Shown here piece by piece: positions 42,556-51,943 of a stretch of DNA of 64,000 nucleotides. Position numbers and translations under genes: made by a program. A model generated the notes under the pieces. The model worked only from the letters and a program-made list of their open reading frames with translations, did no database searches and had not been told where the DNA came from. Position 1 is the stretch's first letter, and every line of letters begins with the position of its first letter. The stretch is from positions 434,001 to 498,000 of the forward strand of contig NZ_LT160640.1 in assembly GCF_900048895.1 (NCBI RefSeq). Direction: 5' to 3'. Origin of the DNA: Neglectibacter timonensis. GTDB lineage: Bacteria > Bacillota > Clostridia > Oscillospirales > Acutalibacteraceae.

Positions 42556-45228
42556 GTGGCGGCGAAAAAGGCAAGTTCGGCCACCCCAAAAAAGACAGGT
42601 ACCAAAAAGAGAACGGCAGCGCCGGCAGCCCGGAAAAAGGCGCAGCCCAGGGGTAGGAGCACGTCTCAGAAAGGGAATCAAATGACCGCCGAGGCCATCC
42701 GTCAGAGGAACCAAATCCGGGCGGTTGTATTGTTTGCCTGTGCGATTCTTCTGGCGTGCCTGGTGTTGATTCAAGGGGATAATCTCTGGAGCTGGGCGCA
42801 CGGCGCTATTCTGGGGATTTTCGGAAGCTGGGCGCTGTTGTGGCCGGTTCTTATGATCTATGTAGCTGTAGTTACCGCGTTGGATAAGCCCAGAGGCTCT
42901 ATCGGCGGCAAGGTATGGCTCACGGTTCTCGTGATTGTGTTGTTCTGTACAACAGGCTTCATCTTCAGTGCGAAACCCGTTCCGGAAGGTCTGAACTTCG
43001 GACAGTACATATCCTACCTCTATCTGCAGAATCCAGGAACCAGCGGTGGGGTGGTGGGCGGCCTTCTGGGGCAGCCTCTGCTTCAGGCGGCGGGCGATGT
43101 GGGTGCAAAAATCATCATATTACTTATGCTTTTTGTGGCGCTGATGGTTTTGACGGGAACCACTCTCGTTGGGCTGTTTCGCACCATCAAAAAACCGGTG
43201 GACGTGGTCTCAGAAGGCATTCAAAACGCAAAGCAGCGCAGGGAAGAGGAACGCCTCATCCTGGAGCGGGACCGCACCAATATAGACGTCACTCTGGACG
43301 CGCTTCCTGCGCATCCGGTACGAGCTGAGCCCAGCCAGCTGTTCCCGCTCCCGCCTGTAGAAAAGAAGAAGAAAAAAGAGGATAACAATGAGAAGCTCAA
43401 TCGGCTCAAGGAGGTGTTCGGCATCGATCCCAGCGCTCCCGAAGAGCCGGCTCCTCAGGAGAAGCCGGAAGAAAAAATAGCGGAAGATACCCAGGCACTG
43501 GAGGAGGCTGTCAAAGAGATCGAGGAAATCAAAATTCCTGTGCCGCCTGTTGAGGCAGTCCGCTCCGCTATAACGCCTTCGGCTGCCGGGCAAAGTGGTA
43601 CGCCTGTCCCGGAAGAAGTGAAAACGCTTACGGAAGAGTTCCTGAAGAAAAGAGAGGAGAGCGTGAAGCGGGAAGAGGCGTCTCCGGAACAGAAAGCACT
43701 TTACACAGCATCGGAGCAGATGAAGAATACTTACTGCTTCCCCCCGATCTCCATGCTGGCGGCCAGTAAACAGGCAAATCCTGCGCTGGAAACGGAAGAA
43801 CTGCAGACGAACGGCCGTATCTTGGTGGAGACGCTTAAAAGCTTTGGCGTGCAGACGAAAATTCTGGATATCTGCCGGGGACCCTCCGTAACAAGGTATG
43901 AGATTCAGCCTGCGGCGGGCGTCAAAATCAGTAAAATTACAAACCTTGCTGATGACTTGGCATTAAACCTGGCAGCCGCAGGCGTGCGAATCGAGGCGCC
44001 AATTCCGGGGAAAGCGGCGGTCGGCATCGAGGTTCCCAATAAAAGCCGGCATACGGTAAGAATGCGGGATCTTATTGAATCCAACCAGTTTCAGACTTCC
44101 AAAAGCAAGCTCACCGTTGTTCTCGGACGTGATATTGCGGGTGAAGTGGTTGCCGCGGATCTATCCAAAATGCCCCATTTGCTGATTGCGGGTACCACCG
44201 GTTCCGGTAAATCTGTCTGTATCAATTCTCTGATTGTCAGCATGCTCTATAAAGCTACGCCAGACGAGGTGCGTTTCTTAATGATCGACCCCAAGGCGGT
44301 AGAACTTACTGAGTACAATGGGCTTCCGCATATGCTTGTGCCGGTAGTCACTGATCCTCATAAGGCCTCCGGCGCGCTGGGATGGGCTGTTTCCGAAATG
44401 ATGAAGCGGTATAAAATATTTGCGGAATGTAATGTCCGCAATCTAAAAGGGTATAACGCCCAGGCAGAGGCAATGGGCTTTCAGGATGAAAATGGCCAGC
44501 CTATGCCTGCGATGCCGCAGATTGTGATCATCATTGATGAGCTGGCGGATTTGATGATGGCCGCCCCCAAGGAGGTGGAGGATTCCATCTGCCGTTTGGC
44601 ACAGCTGGCCCGCGCTGCTGGGATGCATCTCGTGGTAGCAACGCAGCGTCCTTCCGTGGATGTGGTGACAGGTTTGATTAAGGCCAACATTCCCAGCCGA
44701 ATTGCGTTGACCGTTTCCAATTCCGTCGATTCCCGTACCATTCTGGACGCGGGCGGGGCTGAGAAGCTTCTGGGAAATGGAGACATGCTCTTTGCACCGG
44801 TGGGTACGCAAAAGCCCGTTCGCGTTCAGGGCTGTTATGTCAGCGATGCGGAGATCAGCTCTGTAGTGGAGTTTGCTAAGAAATCCAAGGCGATCACTTA
44901 TGATGAAAAAGTGATCGAAGAGATTGAACGCAATGCGGCGAATGAAACCGGCAAGAGCAGCGATTCCGCAGAGGATGGGGACGGTACCGGTGACCCGATG
45001 ATGGACGAGGCGATCAAATGTGTCGTGGAGGCAGGACAGGCGTCCACGTCTCTTCTGCAGCGGCGGCTTCGCCTGGGATACGCCAGAGCGGGGCGGCTCA
45101 TTGATGAGATGGAACAGATGGGAATTGTGGGCCCACATGAGGGTTCCAAGCCCCGCCAGGTGTTGATGACATATGCCCAGTGGCTGGAGAAAAATATGCA
45201 GAAGTCTGACGGGTCCTCAGAGGGGTGA
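42556..45228 (+). CDS. ftsK: DNA translocase FtsK/SpoIIIE
   Basis: Septal or sporulation DNA pump, 890 aa. A basic N-terminus, four TM helices (about 55-75, 85-105, 115-135, 190-210), an acidic/proline linker to residue 390, then the motor: Walker [10 protein letters not shown] (545-553), Walker [13 protein letters not shown], and a C-terminal gamma winged helix ([21 protein letters not shown]) that reads KOPS/SRS-like sites. GTG 42556 follows GGAGGGAG. Whether it serves division, sporulation or both cannot be told here. The next gene overlaps or abuts its stop. Confidence 0.95.
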   Translation: MAAKKASSATPKKTGTKKRTAAPAARKKAQPRGRSTSQKGNQMTAEAIRQRNQIRAVVLFACAILLACLVLIQGDNLWSWAHGAILGIFGSWALLWPVLMIYVAVVTALDKPRGSIGGKVWLTVLVIVLFCTTGFIFSAKPVPEGLNFGQYISYLYLQNPGTSGGVVGGLLGQPLLQAAGDVGAKIIILLMLFVALMVLTGTTLVGLFRTIKKPVDVVSEGIQNAKQRREEERLILERDRTNIDVTLDALPAHPVRAEPSQLFPLPPVEKKKKKEDNNEKLNRLKEVFGIDPSAPEEPAPQEKPEEKIAEDTQALEEAVKEIEEIKIPVPPVEAVRSAITPSAAGQSGTPVPEEVKTLTEEFLKKREESVKREEASPEQKALYTASEQMKNTYCFPPISMLAASKQANPALETEELQTNGRILVETLKSFGVQTKILDICRGPSVTRYEIQPAAGVKISKITNLADDLALNLAAAGVRIEAPIPGKAAVGIEVPNKSRHTVRMRDLIESNQFQTSKSKLTVVLGRDIAGEVVAADLSKMPHLLIAGTTGSGKSVCINSLIVSMLYKATPDEVRFLMIDPKAVELTEYNGLPHMLVPVVTDPHKASGALGWAVSEMMKRYKIFAECNVRNLKGYNAQAEAMGFQDENGQPMPAMPQIVIIIDELADLMMAAPKEVEDSICRLAQLARAAGMHLVVATQRPSVDVVTGLIKANIPSRIALTVSNSVDSRTILDAGGAEKLLGNGDMLFAPVGTQKPVRVQGCYVSDAEISSVVEFAKKSKAITYDEKVIEEIERNAANETGKSSDSAEDGDGTGDPMMDEAIKCVVEAGQASTSLLQRRLRLGYARAGRLIDEMEQMGIVGPHEGSKPRQVLMTYAQWLEKNMQKSDGSSEG

Positions 45229-45236
45229 GTTCTGAA

Positions 45237-46181
45237 ATGGAAGACAGACCGAAACGCCGGGAGAGAGGGGATTTGAGAAACCGGATTTTGGCAGCGGGCA
45301 GTGCAATCCTTTTGCTGCTGTTGCTTCTCTTTTCGTTTACCGGCCCCGGCGCCGCTTTTTGGGGCCGGTTGATGAGTCTTGCCGGTCACAATGGGATTTC
45401 AGATGTTGCTTTGGATGCCCCGCTGAACATTCATGTGTTGGACGTGGGAAAGGCGGATGCGATCCTTATTGAGTGCGAAGGGCAGTCTCTTCTGTTGGAC
45501 GGCGGTACGGTTGACAAAGGAGACAAGGTCAGCGATTATTTGACCCGGCGGGGCATAGGAAAGCTGGACTGTATTGTCTCTTCTCATCCGGATAAAGACC
45601 ATATCGGAGGGTTACCTCAGGTGTTGCAGGAGCACGGAGCCCGGCTTTTCTGCCATCCAGCACTTGCGGAGGAGATCCTGCCGCATACAGATGAATTTTT
45701 AGCTTTGGAGGCTGTGCTCAAAGAAACCGGTACGGAACAATCTGTTCAAACGCCTGGTTCAGTTTATTCGCTGGGAGGAGCAAAACTGACGTTTCTCGCG
45801 CCTCTTCGGGAGTATGATAACACCAATGATTCTTCTCTGGTGTTCAAGCTGAGTTATGGGGATTTCACAGCGCTGTTCTGCGGAGACATGGAGGAAGAGG
45901 CGGAAGAGGACTTGGTGGCTTCCGGAATCGACCTGAATGCGGATTTGCTTAAGGTTTCCCACCATGGCAGTAATACTTCTTCCACCAAGAAGTTTTTGAA
46001 GGCCGTGTCGCCTCGATATGCAGTGATCTCGGTGGGGCCGGACAAAAACAATCTTCCCCAAAAGAAGGTTCTGCGCCGATTGGAAAATTTTGATGCTGAA
46101 ATTTATCGGACAGATATCGATGGAACCGTAATTTTTTCATACGACGGTGAAGCGATCACCGTGTATACGGAGAGGGAGTAA
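45237..46181 (+). CDS. ComEC/Rec2-like metallo-beta-lactamase-fold hydrolase
   Basis: A 314-aa protein: one N-terminal TM anchor (residues 15-40), then an MBL fold like the C-terminal domain of ComEC. IHVLDVGKADAILIE, LLDGG, the metal motif SHPDKDHIGG, LFCGD and LLKVSHHGS are present; the active site should face outside. ATG 45237 is well spaced from GAGGGGTGA, though a GTG at 45225 overlapping the ftsK stop is possible. With a DUF3006 gene next, this is a common Clostridia pair; a role in extracellular DNA or phosphodiester cleavage is an inference. Confidence 0.85.
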   Translation: MEDRPKRRERGDLRNRILAAGSAILLLLLLLFSFTGPGAAFWGRLMSLAGHNGISDVALDAPLNIHVLDVGKADAILIECEGQSLLLDGGTVDKGDKVSDYLTRRGIGKLDCIVSSHPDKDHIGGLPQVLQEHGARLFCHPALAEEILPHTDEFLALEAVLKETGTEQSVQTPGSVYSLGGAKLTFLAPLREYDNTNDSSLVFKLSYGDFTALFCGDMEEEAEEDLVASGIDLNADLLKVSHHGSNTSSTKKFLKAVSPRYAVISVGPDKNNLPQKKVLRRLENFDAEIYRTDIDGTVIFSYDGEAITVYTERE

Positions 46182-46219
46182 CAGGTCCCTGCCAGATAGA
46201 ATAAGGAGAGGAATCATTT

Positions 46220-46441
46220 ATGCAGCAGCTTGTAATTGACCGTTTTGAAGGAAAGTTTGCCATTTGTGAAAATGCCGACCAGAGGTATTTTGCCATTGAA
46301 ACTCAGGAATTGCCAGAAGGGGCCAAGGAAGGTTCCGTCCTGGAGATTTCAGGTGAGGGGGAACTTTCCCTCAATCAGGAGGAAACGGAGCGACGCCGGC
46401 AGGCTGCTGCTCTCAAGCAGAAAAAAGCCTTTGACAGATAA
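46220..46441 (+). CDS. DUF3006 domain protein
   Basis: A 73-aa protein starting QQLVIDRFEGKFAICE, with the DRFEGxxAxxE pattern of DUF3006 and a small beta-barrel-like body, then a charged helix (EETERRRQAAALKQKK). ATG 46220 follows AAGGAGAGG. It is repeatedly found beside secreted MBL-fold ComEC-like proteins, as here, and its function is not known. Confidence 0.8.
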   Translation: MQQLVIDRFEGKFAICENADQRYFAIETQELPEGAKEGSVLEISGEGELSLNQEETERRRQAAALKQKKAFDR

Positions 46442-46455
46442 AAGGATGTGATAGG

Positions 46456-47469
46456 TTGTCAGGAAAAATCAGGTACGTATTCAGCTGTGCTGTCCATTTA
46501 GATTTAAAGGAGCTTTTCCATACCGTGGCTATTATCCATGGTGAGACGGGGAAGAGCAGGTCTTGGATTTTTTTCGATATTGTAACATGCGGTTTTCGAT
46601 ATGGATCGGGGTTCAATGACTACCTGCTCTGCGAATTTTACAATCTATCAAATGAGCAGCGGGCCACCTATGTGACAAGGAGCATAAATAACGCCTTGGT
46701 TTCTCTGCTTAACGATAAGCAGTATTATCATGTGTTTGACAACAAGAATGAGTTTTATACCACTTTTTCCGATTACCTGGGCAGAGGATGGCTTAATTTT
46801 GCCAGTGCTTCCTATGAGGACTTTTCTGAGTTCATGAACGACAGGGTTGAAATCATGGTCAAGCCGGATGCAGAAAGCGGCGGAAAAGGGGTCAAGAAAC
46901 TTCGTAAAAGCGATTATCCGGATCTCCGTCAAATGTACCTTACACTCCGGGCAGAAAATACCGGTGTAGTGGAAGATGTCATTCTTCAGCATTCCGATAT
47001 GGCGGCACTCCATCCAGAATCATTGAACACGCTGCGGGTTGTCACAGTGCTCAATGGGGAGGGTCCGCACATTGTCTATGCCTACATCCGTATTGGAAAC
47101 GGCGGCCGTTCTGTAGACAACCTGCATGCCGGCGGTATGTGTGCACCTATTGAATTGGAAACAGGAAAGATCAAATATCCAGCCTATGATAAAAGCCGGA
47201 ACACATATTACGAGCATCCCCGTACAGGCGTCCGGATTCCGGGATTTGAAATCCCTTTCTGGGAGGAAACGGCAGAGCTCTGTTTAAGAGCGGCAAAGCT
47301 TGTACCTCAGATGCGCTATGTGGGGTGGGATGTGGGAGTTACCGAAAATGGACCGGTTTTTGTAGAGGGGAATAATCTGCCGGGATACGATTTTCTGCAA
47401 ATGCCGCCTCATGTACCGAACAGAGTGGGAATGCTCCCGAGGTTTCGGGAATTTGTAGAAGGTATTTAG
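46456..47469 (+). CDS. Sugar-transfer-associated ATP-grasp protein
   Basis: A 337-aa protein. The N-terminal part is unassigned; residues 120-330 match the ATP-grasp domain found with sugar transferases: IMVKPDAESGGKGVKKL (nucleotide lysine and Gly loop), HPESLNTLRVVTVL, NLHAGGMCAPIELETGKI and YVGWDVGVTENGPVFVEGNN (metal ligands). The start is TTG 46456 with AAAGGATGTGATAGG upstream. It is 14 nt from the DUF3006 gene. It may ligate an amino acid or similar group onto an envelope glycan; substrate not known. Confidence 0.8.
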   Translation: MSGKIRYVFSCAVHLDLKELFHTVAIIHGETGKSRSWIFFDIVTCGFRYGSGFNDYLLCEFYNLSNEQRATYVTRSINNALVSLLNDKQYYHVFDNKNEFYTTFSDYLGRGWLNFASASYEDFSEFMNDRVEIMVKPDAESGGKGVKKLRKSDYPDLRQMYLTLRAENTGVVEDVILQHSDMAALHPESLNTLRVVTVLNGEGPHIVYAYIRIGNGGRSVDNLHAGGMCAPIELETGKIKYPAYDKSRNTYYEHPRTGVRIPGFEIPFWEETAELCLRAAKLVPQMRYVGWDVGVTENGPVFVEGNNLPGYDFLQMPPHVPNRVGMLPRFREFVEGI

Positions 47470-47481
47470 ACGTAAAATGGT

Positions 47482-47525
47482 AAGGCTGCCGCAGTGGTTT
47501 GACTGCTGCAGCCTTTGGTATTTTT
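47482..47525. terminator. Terminator between the ATP-grasp gene and rodA
   Basis: AAGGCTGC-c-GCAGT pairs with ACTGC-t-GCAGCCTT; TATTTTT follows 4 nt later. Placed between convergent genes. Confidence 0.7.
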
Positions 47526-47529
47526 GGCT

Positions 47530-48729
47530 TCAGATATCTTTCATCTGTTTATAGCCGAACCGGAGCGGCTGTTTTCGTTTGAGCCGCATGCCGTCGCTTT
47601 CTTTTCTCCGCATGTAGACGCTCTGTACAAGTCCGAAACCCAAATACAGACAGGCAGCGGACGAACCGCCAGCGCTGAAAAAGGGAAGCGTGACGCCCAT
47701 AACTGGCAGAATTGCAAGGCACATTCCGACGTTTGACACAGACTGAAGAGCGATCATGCCAAAAAAACCATAACAGATATATTTGCCCAGATCGTCCCGG
47801 GAGGAATGGGCTACGTGCAGTACCTTAATCATGAGCAGGAGCAGCAGTACAATGATCAGCACACAACCTACAAAGCCAAGTTCTTCTCCAGCGACTGAAA
47901 AGATAAAGTCGCTCTGCTGAAAGGTGACGCTTTGGCTGGCTACACGGCTGCCATTGAAGAGCCCTTCCCCGGTCAGGCCGCCGCTTCCAATAGAAATGCG
48001 TCCCTGATACTGCTGATACCCCTCGTCCAACTGTACCGCTTCGTTTTCCAGGTTAGAGACAGCCGTAAACCTTTTTTTCTGGTATTCGCTGAGAACAAAC
48101 TTCCAGAGGATGGGGGCGGCAATGAGAACAATTCCACCTAAAATGGCGAAATACCGCAGCTGAATCCCGGCGGACAGGCTCATAAAAATGAACATGGCAA
48201 AAAAGACGATTCCAGCACCGTCGTCTCCCTGCAGGTGGCAGAGCATCACAGGGACCAGTGCGTGCATGGCAAGGAGGACAACCTGAACGGGTTCGTTGAT
48301 ACGCCCCTTCTTTTTCAGAATGTCCAAGTGCTTTGCAAAGGTAAGCATAAAGGCTATTTTTACAAGTTCAGAGGATTGGAATGTGCGTCCTGCAATACTG
48401 ATCCAGGCTCTAGCGTCTACACCGTCACTTCCGGTGACCGATTCGGCAAAAAGATAAGTGTAAATCATGAGAAATACAGAAAAACCCGCGATCAGATACC
48501 AGAAGTTGCAGATCTCTGTGTAATCGATTAAGGTAATAATAATGGCGCCTGCTACTCCGAGACCGATAGCAAACAGCTGGGTACGGAAATAATCTGTCTC
48601 TGTGGCAACTGAAACGCTTTTTAACAGCAGCAGACTATAAACAGAAATAGCGGCAAGGATCAGCCAGAGAAGAATATCAGCCCGGCGCAGATAATTCAGC
48701 AGTCCTTTAAAATATCGTTTTGTTTTCAT
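47530..48729 (-). CDS. rodA: SEDS family cell-shape glycosyltransferase RodA/FtsW
   Basis: A 399-aa polytopic (about ten TM) peptidoglycan polymerase. Signatures: GSDGVDARAWISIAGRTFQSSELVKIAFML with the conserved ARxW and QSSE block, HLQGDDGAG (catalytic Asp region), ISIGSGGLTGEGLFNGS and LPVMGVTLPFFSAGGSS. RodA is preferred to FtsW from isolated location and overall resemblance, not proven. A good minus-strand promoter lies 60-90 nt upstream of the ATG. Confidence 0.9.
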   Translation of the reverse strand: MKTKRYFKGLLNYLRRADILLWLILAAISVYSLLLLKSVSVATETDYFRTQLFAIGLGVAGAIIITLIDYTEICNFWYLIAGFSVFLMIYTYLFAESVTGSDGVDARAWISIAGRTFQSSELVKIAFMLTFAKHLDILKKKGRINEPVQVVLLAMHALVPVMLCHLQGDDGAGIVFFAMFIFMSLSAGIQLRYFAILGGIVLIAAPILWKFVLSEYQKKRFTAVSNLENEAVQLDEGYQQYQGRISIGSGGLTGEGLFNGSRVASQSVTFQQSDFIFSVAGEELGFVGCVLIIVLLLLLMIKVLHVAHSSRDDLGKYICYGFFGMIALQSVSNVGMCLAILPVMGVTLPFFSAGGSSAACLYLGFGLVQSVYMRRKESDGMRLKRKQPLRFGYKQMKDI

Positions 48730-48790
48730 AGTATATTTTAGTCTTCCCTTTTGCCTAACTGGCTACTCATTCCTAGAATTATGTCAAATA

Positions 48791-48819
48791 ATTATAGCAT
48801 AAACCAGGGATACCTTCAA
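48791..48819 (-). promoter_or_regulatory. Promoter of rodA (minus)
   Basis: On the minus strand TTGAAG, 17-nt spacer, perfect TATAAT with TGC before it. An inverted repeat CCAGGGA/TCCCTGG flanks the -35 (48804-48837). Confidence 0.7.
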
Positions 48820-48865
48820 TATTTTTCTTTCCCTGGAAATAAGGATTCGAAAAATTGGACGTACG

Positions 48866-49020
48866 GCGTGAAAAAAGACGTTGTTTCAGCCGGTCCCCTT
48901 AAACCGGAAAGCGCAACTCTTCTTTTGAAAATCTAACCTGCCGTTACAGGGCCCGGCTGAAATCAGGTAGGGCAAGGGCAAAGGCGAACCGCTAAGCTTT
49001 CTGCCTGCCCCCATAAGCCT
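48866..49020 (-). ncRNA. Unassigned structured RNA candidate (minus)
   Basis: The 458-nt gap 48730-49187 has no credible ORF. Its middle is GC-rich against AT-rich flanks and folds on the minus strand into GGGCAGG...CCTTGCCC, then TTTCAGCCGG...CCGGCTGAAA (10 bp, 58-nt interior with its own CCGGT/ACCGG hairpin), followed closely by CAACGTC and TTTTTT at 48872-48877. A weak -10 (TATGAT) lies near 49042. It does not match any RNA I can name; 6S RNA is a possibility to test by position and size only. Confidence 0.4.
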
Positions 49021-49124
49021 GAGAAGACGGAAGGGAAATCATATAGGGTGCTTTCCAATTTTATGAGATTTTCTAGAGTTTCTATGGATATTTCTATTCA
49101 GTGAAATACGAATCACTAAATCAA

Positions 49125-49168
49125 GCAAAGAGAGAGGCGGTGCTGCAGCGCGCCGCCTCTCTCTTTGC
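49125..49168 (-). terminator. Terminator of the uracil permease gene (minus)
   Basis: GCAAAGAGAGAGGCGG pairs over 16 bp with CCGCCTCTCTCTTTGC, just downstream of the permease stop at 49188. Confidence 0.75.
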
Positions 49169-49187
49169 AAGTGAATATTTAGCTCGA

Positions 49188-50609
49188 TTACCGGTCTGCG
49201 TCGCCGCGTTCCGGAAGAACTTCCTCTTCCTTCACTACATGGGGGACAAGGCCTTTTCCGTCTTTTTCAGTATTGGGGATAATCAAGTTCAAAATAATGC
49301 CTACGATGATGCCCAGGCCAATATTGGAAAAGCTGAAAGTGGAATTTCCGATCACTGCCCCTCCGATTGCCAGCACAAGCATTACGGCTGCGATGCAGAG
49401 ATTCCGGTTTTTTGTAAAGTCGACATGATTTTCCACAAGTGTGCGCAGGCCTACCGAGGCGATCATACCATACAGTACGATGCAGGCTCCGCCGAGCACA
49501 GAGTTAGGCACAGACTGAATCACGCCGATTCCCTTCCCAAAAAAGCTGATTAGGATGGCAATGAGGGCTGCAACACGGAGGGAAGCGGGATTATAATTGC
49601 CCGTAGCCGCAAGAACGGCAGTGTTTTCCGAATAGGTAGTATTGGGGGGGCCGCCGACCAGTCCGGCAAATACAGTGGCCAGTCCATCGCCCAGCATCGT
49701 ACGGTGCAGGCCCGGCTTTTCCGTGAATTTCTTGCCAACCACTGCGCCGTTGGCATAGACGTCACCCACATGCTCTACGCAAGTTACTATGGCGATGGGA
49801 GCAATCATCCCGATAGCCGTAATATTGAAGCTCGGCAGAACAAAATGCGGGGCTTGAATCCAGGAATAGCTGGCAATGACGCTGGTGTCCATCAGGGCAG
49901 CCGGGGCAATCCCGGTTTTAGTGACGAGCAGTGCCAGAACATACCCGGTGACAAGGGAGATGACGATGGAAGACATTTTTACCATCCCTTTTCCCACACT
50001 GGAGAGAAAAACAGCCAGCAGGCAGACAACGCCGGCAAGAACCCAGGCCCAAATATAGGTGGTCATATCATAGCCTTCCCCGAAAACAGCCAGCGCTCCG
50101 CCGTCCGGCCCATACTGAGTCTGAATATTGCTGATTGCGGTAGAGGCAAGGTTCAAGCCGATCAGCGTGATGCCCACGCCGCGTACAACTGGCGGGAACA
50201 GGTGGTCGATCAAGCCTTTTCCAAATATTTTAATAATTAGGGAGAGCACCAAGTAAAAGGCTCCCGCAACAATGATACCGCCCATGGCGGCGGAGATCTG
50301 CTCATCCTTAGTAGCGCCGAAGCTGGAATTGCCGATCACACCGCACAAGGCGGAGATAAAGGCAAAGGAGCTGCCCAAGAAAGTGGGCATCCTGCCGCCG
50401 GTGCAAAGGTGAAAAATCAGAGTCCCGATGCCTGCACAGAACAGAGCGACGCCCACATCAAGACCAGTGAGAAGCGGGACCAGAATGGTGGCGCAGCTCA
50501 TGGCAAACGCGTGCTGGAATCCCAGCGCCAATGATTTTTTGGCGCCTAGCTTTTCATATTCCCCAGCATAGGGAAACAAAAAGCGGTTGATTTTGGAAAA
50601 CACATTCAT
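49188..50609 (-). CDS. NCS2 family uracil/xanthine permease, UraA-like
   Basis: Proton-coupled nucleobase transporter, 473 aa, with 14 TM segments. Family motifs: HAFAMSCATILVPLLTG in TM1, CTGGRMPTFLGSSFAFI in TM3, TCVEHVGDVYANGAVVGKKF with the base-binding Glu in TM8, and GGPPNTTYSENTAVLAATG in TM10 with the second Glu. The NTTYSEN form favours uracil. ATG at 50609 follows CGGAGGATG. A leader of about 100-200 nt with a terminator-like hairpin precedes it. Confidence 0.92.
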   Translation of the reverse strand: MNVFSKINRFLFPYAGEYEKLGAKKSLALGFQHAFAMSCATILVPLLTGLDVGVALFCAGIGTLIFHLCTGGRMPTFLGSSFAFISALCGVIGNSSFGATKDEQISAAMGGIIVAGAFYLVLSLIIKIFGKGLIDHLFPPVVRGVGITLIGLNLASTAISNIQTQYGPDGGALAVFGEGYDMTTYIWAWVLAGVVCLLAVFLSSVGKGMVKMSSIVISLVTGYVLALLVTKTGIAPAALMDTSVIASYSWIQAPHFVLPSFNITAIGMIAPIAIVTCVEHVGDVYANGAVVGKKFTEKPGLHRTMLGDGLATVFAGLVGGPPNTTYSENTAVLAATGNYNPASLRVAALIAILISFFGKGIGVIQSVPNSVLGGACIVLYGMIASVGLRTLVENHVDFTKNRNLCIAAVMLVLAIGGAVIGNSTFSFSNIGLGIIVGIILNLIIPNTEKDGKGLVPHVVKEEEVLPERGDADR

Positions 50610-50706
50610 TAGTTCATCCTCCGTTTCTTAATTCCGGCGAAAACTGACGGAGCCAGTACCAGGCCTCCCGACAAACCTTTTGAGCCCTTTCGCTACATAC
50701 GCACAC

Positions 50707-50730
50707 AAAAAAATAGGCGGTATGGACCGC
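50707..50730 (-). promoter_or_regulatory. Attenuator-like hairpin in the permease leader (minus)
   Basis: On the minus strand GCGGT-CCAT-ACCGC is followed by CTA and seven T about 100 nt before the permease ATG. CCGCC at 50741-50745 (GGCGG on minus) can compete for the same arm, an attenuator-like layout. No PyrR-loop consensus was found. The rest of the 311-nt gap 50610-50920 shows a TATAAT at 50877-50882 for the plus-strand gene. Confidence 0.4.
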
Positions 50731-50920
50731 ACCGAAAAAGCCGCCGTAAAATTTAGAATTCCCCGGAATTTTCTCGAAAAATATTTTACCATCCAAGGAA
50801 TCAAATGTCCATAGGAGAATCAGGAGCAAGAATAAAAAAATGTGTTTTTCCTGTTTCTTTTCCGTGCATTTCTGAGTATAATGATTCTGGCAGAAAAATG
50901 TTTTGATTGTAGGGATTAGG

Positions 50921-51808
50921 TTGTACAAAAAAAAGAAAAAAAATTATCTGAAAAATACAGACCGGCGGATCGACATCGGACCTGCGGGGAGGAATCTGTT
51001 TATCTCCAAGGATAAGCAGATGCAGGATCGTTCTGCCCGCAGGATACATGGAGTTATGCGGGCAGTTTCTGTTTTGGGTATTTTAGTCGTTGTGACGGGT
51101 TTGGGACTCTTTATATTTGGCTACTTAATTCCCTATTTTCATTCTGAGTTTTCCGTGGGAGAGGAGGAGCCCGGGGTATCAGAAAATTCAATGAGTTCGG
51201 GATGGGAATCTTCCATCCCTCTTTATAACAGTATGGGGCTTCCCGTCTATGAAGATGAAATCAGTCTTTTTGTCATCAATTCTGAAAAACCAGTTGGGGC
51301 AGACTACATCCCGGATACGGTGAAGGTCAACGAGGTTCAGGTACAGGAAAAAATTGCGGATGCTGTTCGCCTTCTGGTCAGCGCGGCAAAGTCTGACGGG
51401 TTGGCTTTGAATTTTTCAAAAGGCTATGTCTCCTATGAAAATCAGGCGGTGCTTTTTGATAAAAAGGTTGAGGAACTTCAAAAAGAACAGGGACTCACGG
51501 TAGTGATGGCACGTTCGGAGGCCCAGCAATTTGTACCCATGGCGGGGCAGTGCGATGATCAGTCAGGCATGTGCGTCACGGTTTCCGGTGATCCGGAGAC
51601 GTTTCCAGATTCGCAGACTTATAGCTGGTTAAAAAACAATATGGGGAAATACGGCTTTGTTTTTCGCTATCCCGCAGATAAGGAAGATGCAACCGGGCAC
51701 ATCGCCGACTATACGGTGCTCCGGTATGTGGGGTCTGTCCATGCGGAAGCCATGCAGCAAAGATCGATGTGCTTAGAAGAATATATCAGCTATTTGAACA
51801 GCCAGTAA
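50921..51808 (+). CDS. VanY-like (M15B) protein lacking zinc ligands
   Basis: A 295-aa membrane-anchored protein (basic N-terminus, TM at 46-70). The C-terminal half aligns by eye with D-Ala-D-Ala carboxypeptidases of the VanY/LdcB group: WLKNNMGKYGFVFRYP, ATGHIADYTVLRYVG, AMQQRSMCLEEY. The catalytic set is missing: the SGxRS Arg position reads KGYVSYENQ, the SEHQTGLAxD block reads CDDQSGMCVTVS (211-222), and the EPWHLRYVG His reads YTVLRYVG. It is probably a pseudo-enzyme, perhaps binding peptidoglycan stems. The start is TTG 50921, spaced from AGGGATTAGG. Confidence 0.75.
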   Translation: MYKKKKKNYLKNTDRRIDIGPAGRNLFISKDKQMQDRSARRIHGVMRAVSVLGILVVVTGLGLFIFGYLIPYFHSEFSVGEEEPGVSENSMSSGWESSIPLYNSMGLPVYEDEISLFVINSEKPVGADYIPDTVKVNEVQVQEKIADAVRLLVSAAKSDGLALNFSKGYVSYENQAVLFDKKVEELQKEQGLTVVMARSEAQQFVPMAGQCDDQSGMCVTVSGDPETFPDSQTYSWLKNNMGKYGFVFRYPADKEDATGHIADYTVLRYVGSVHAEAMQQRSMCLEEYISYLNSQ

Positions 51809-51863
51809 GAAATAGATTCCCACTTATTGGGGAAAACTTGCAGTAGGGAAAAACAATTTTTTC

Positions 51864-51892
51864 TTGCTTTTTTTCTGCAGGTATGCTAAACT
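51864..51892 (+). promoter_or_regulatory. Promoter of rpmE
   Basis: TTGCTT, 17-nt spacer, TAAACT at 51887-51892. Confidence 0.6.
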
Positions 51893-51943
51893 AGCTTACG
51901 ATTGAGTTTTGAAATTTTTGACCGTAAAGAGGTGAATGACAAT

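Noticed and set aside
48866-49020. Cobalamin, c-di-GMP, tmRNA, SRP or RNase P RNA in the rodA upstream gap
   Set aside because: I looked for their hallmark sequences on both strands and did not see them; only generic stems are evident.
50610-50760. PyrR-binding attenuator in front of the uracil permease
   Set aside because: A terminator-like hairpin is there but the PyrR loop consensus is not.
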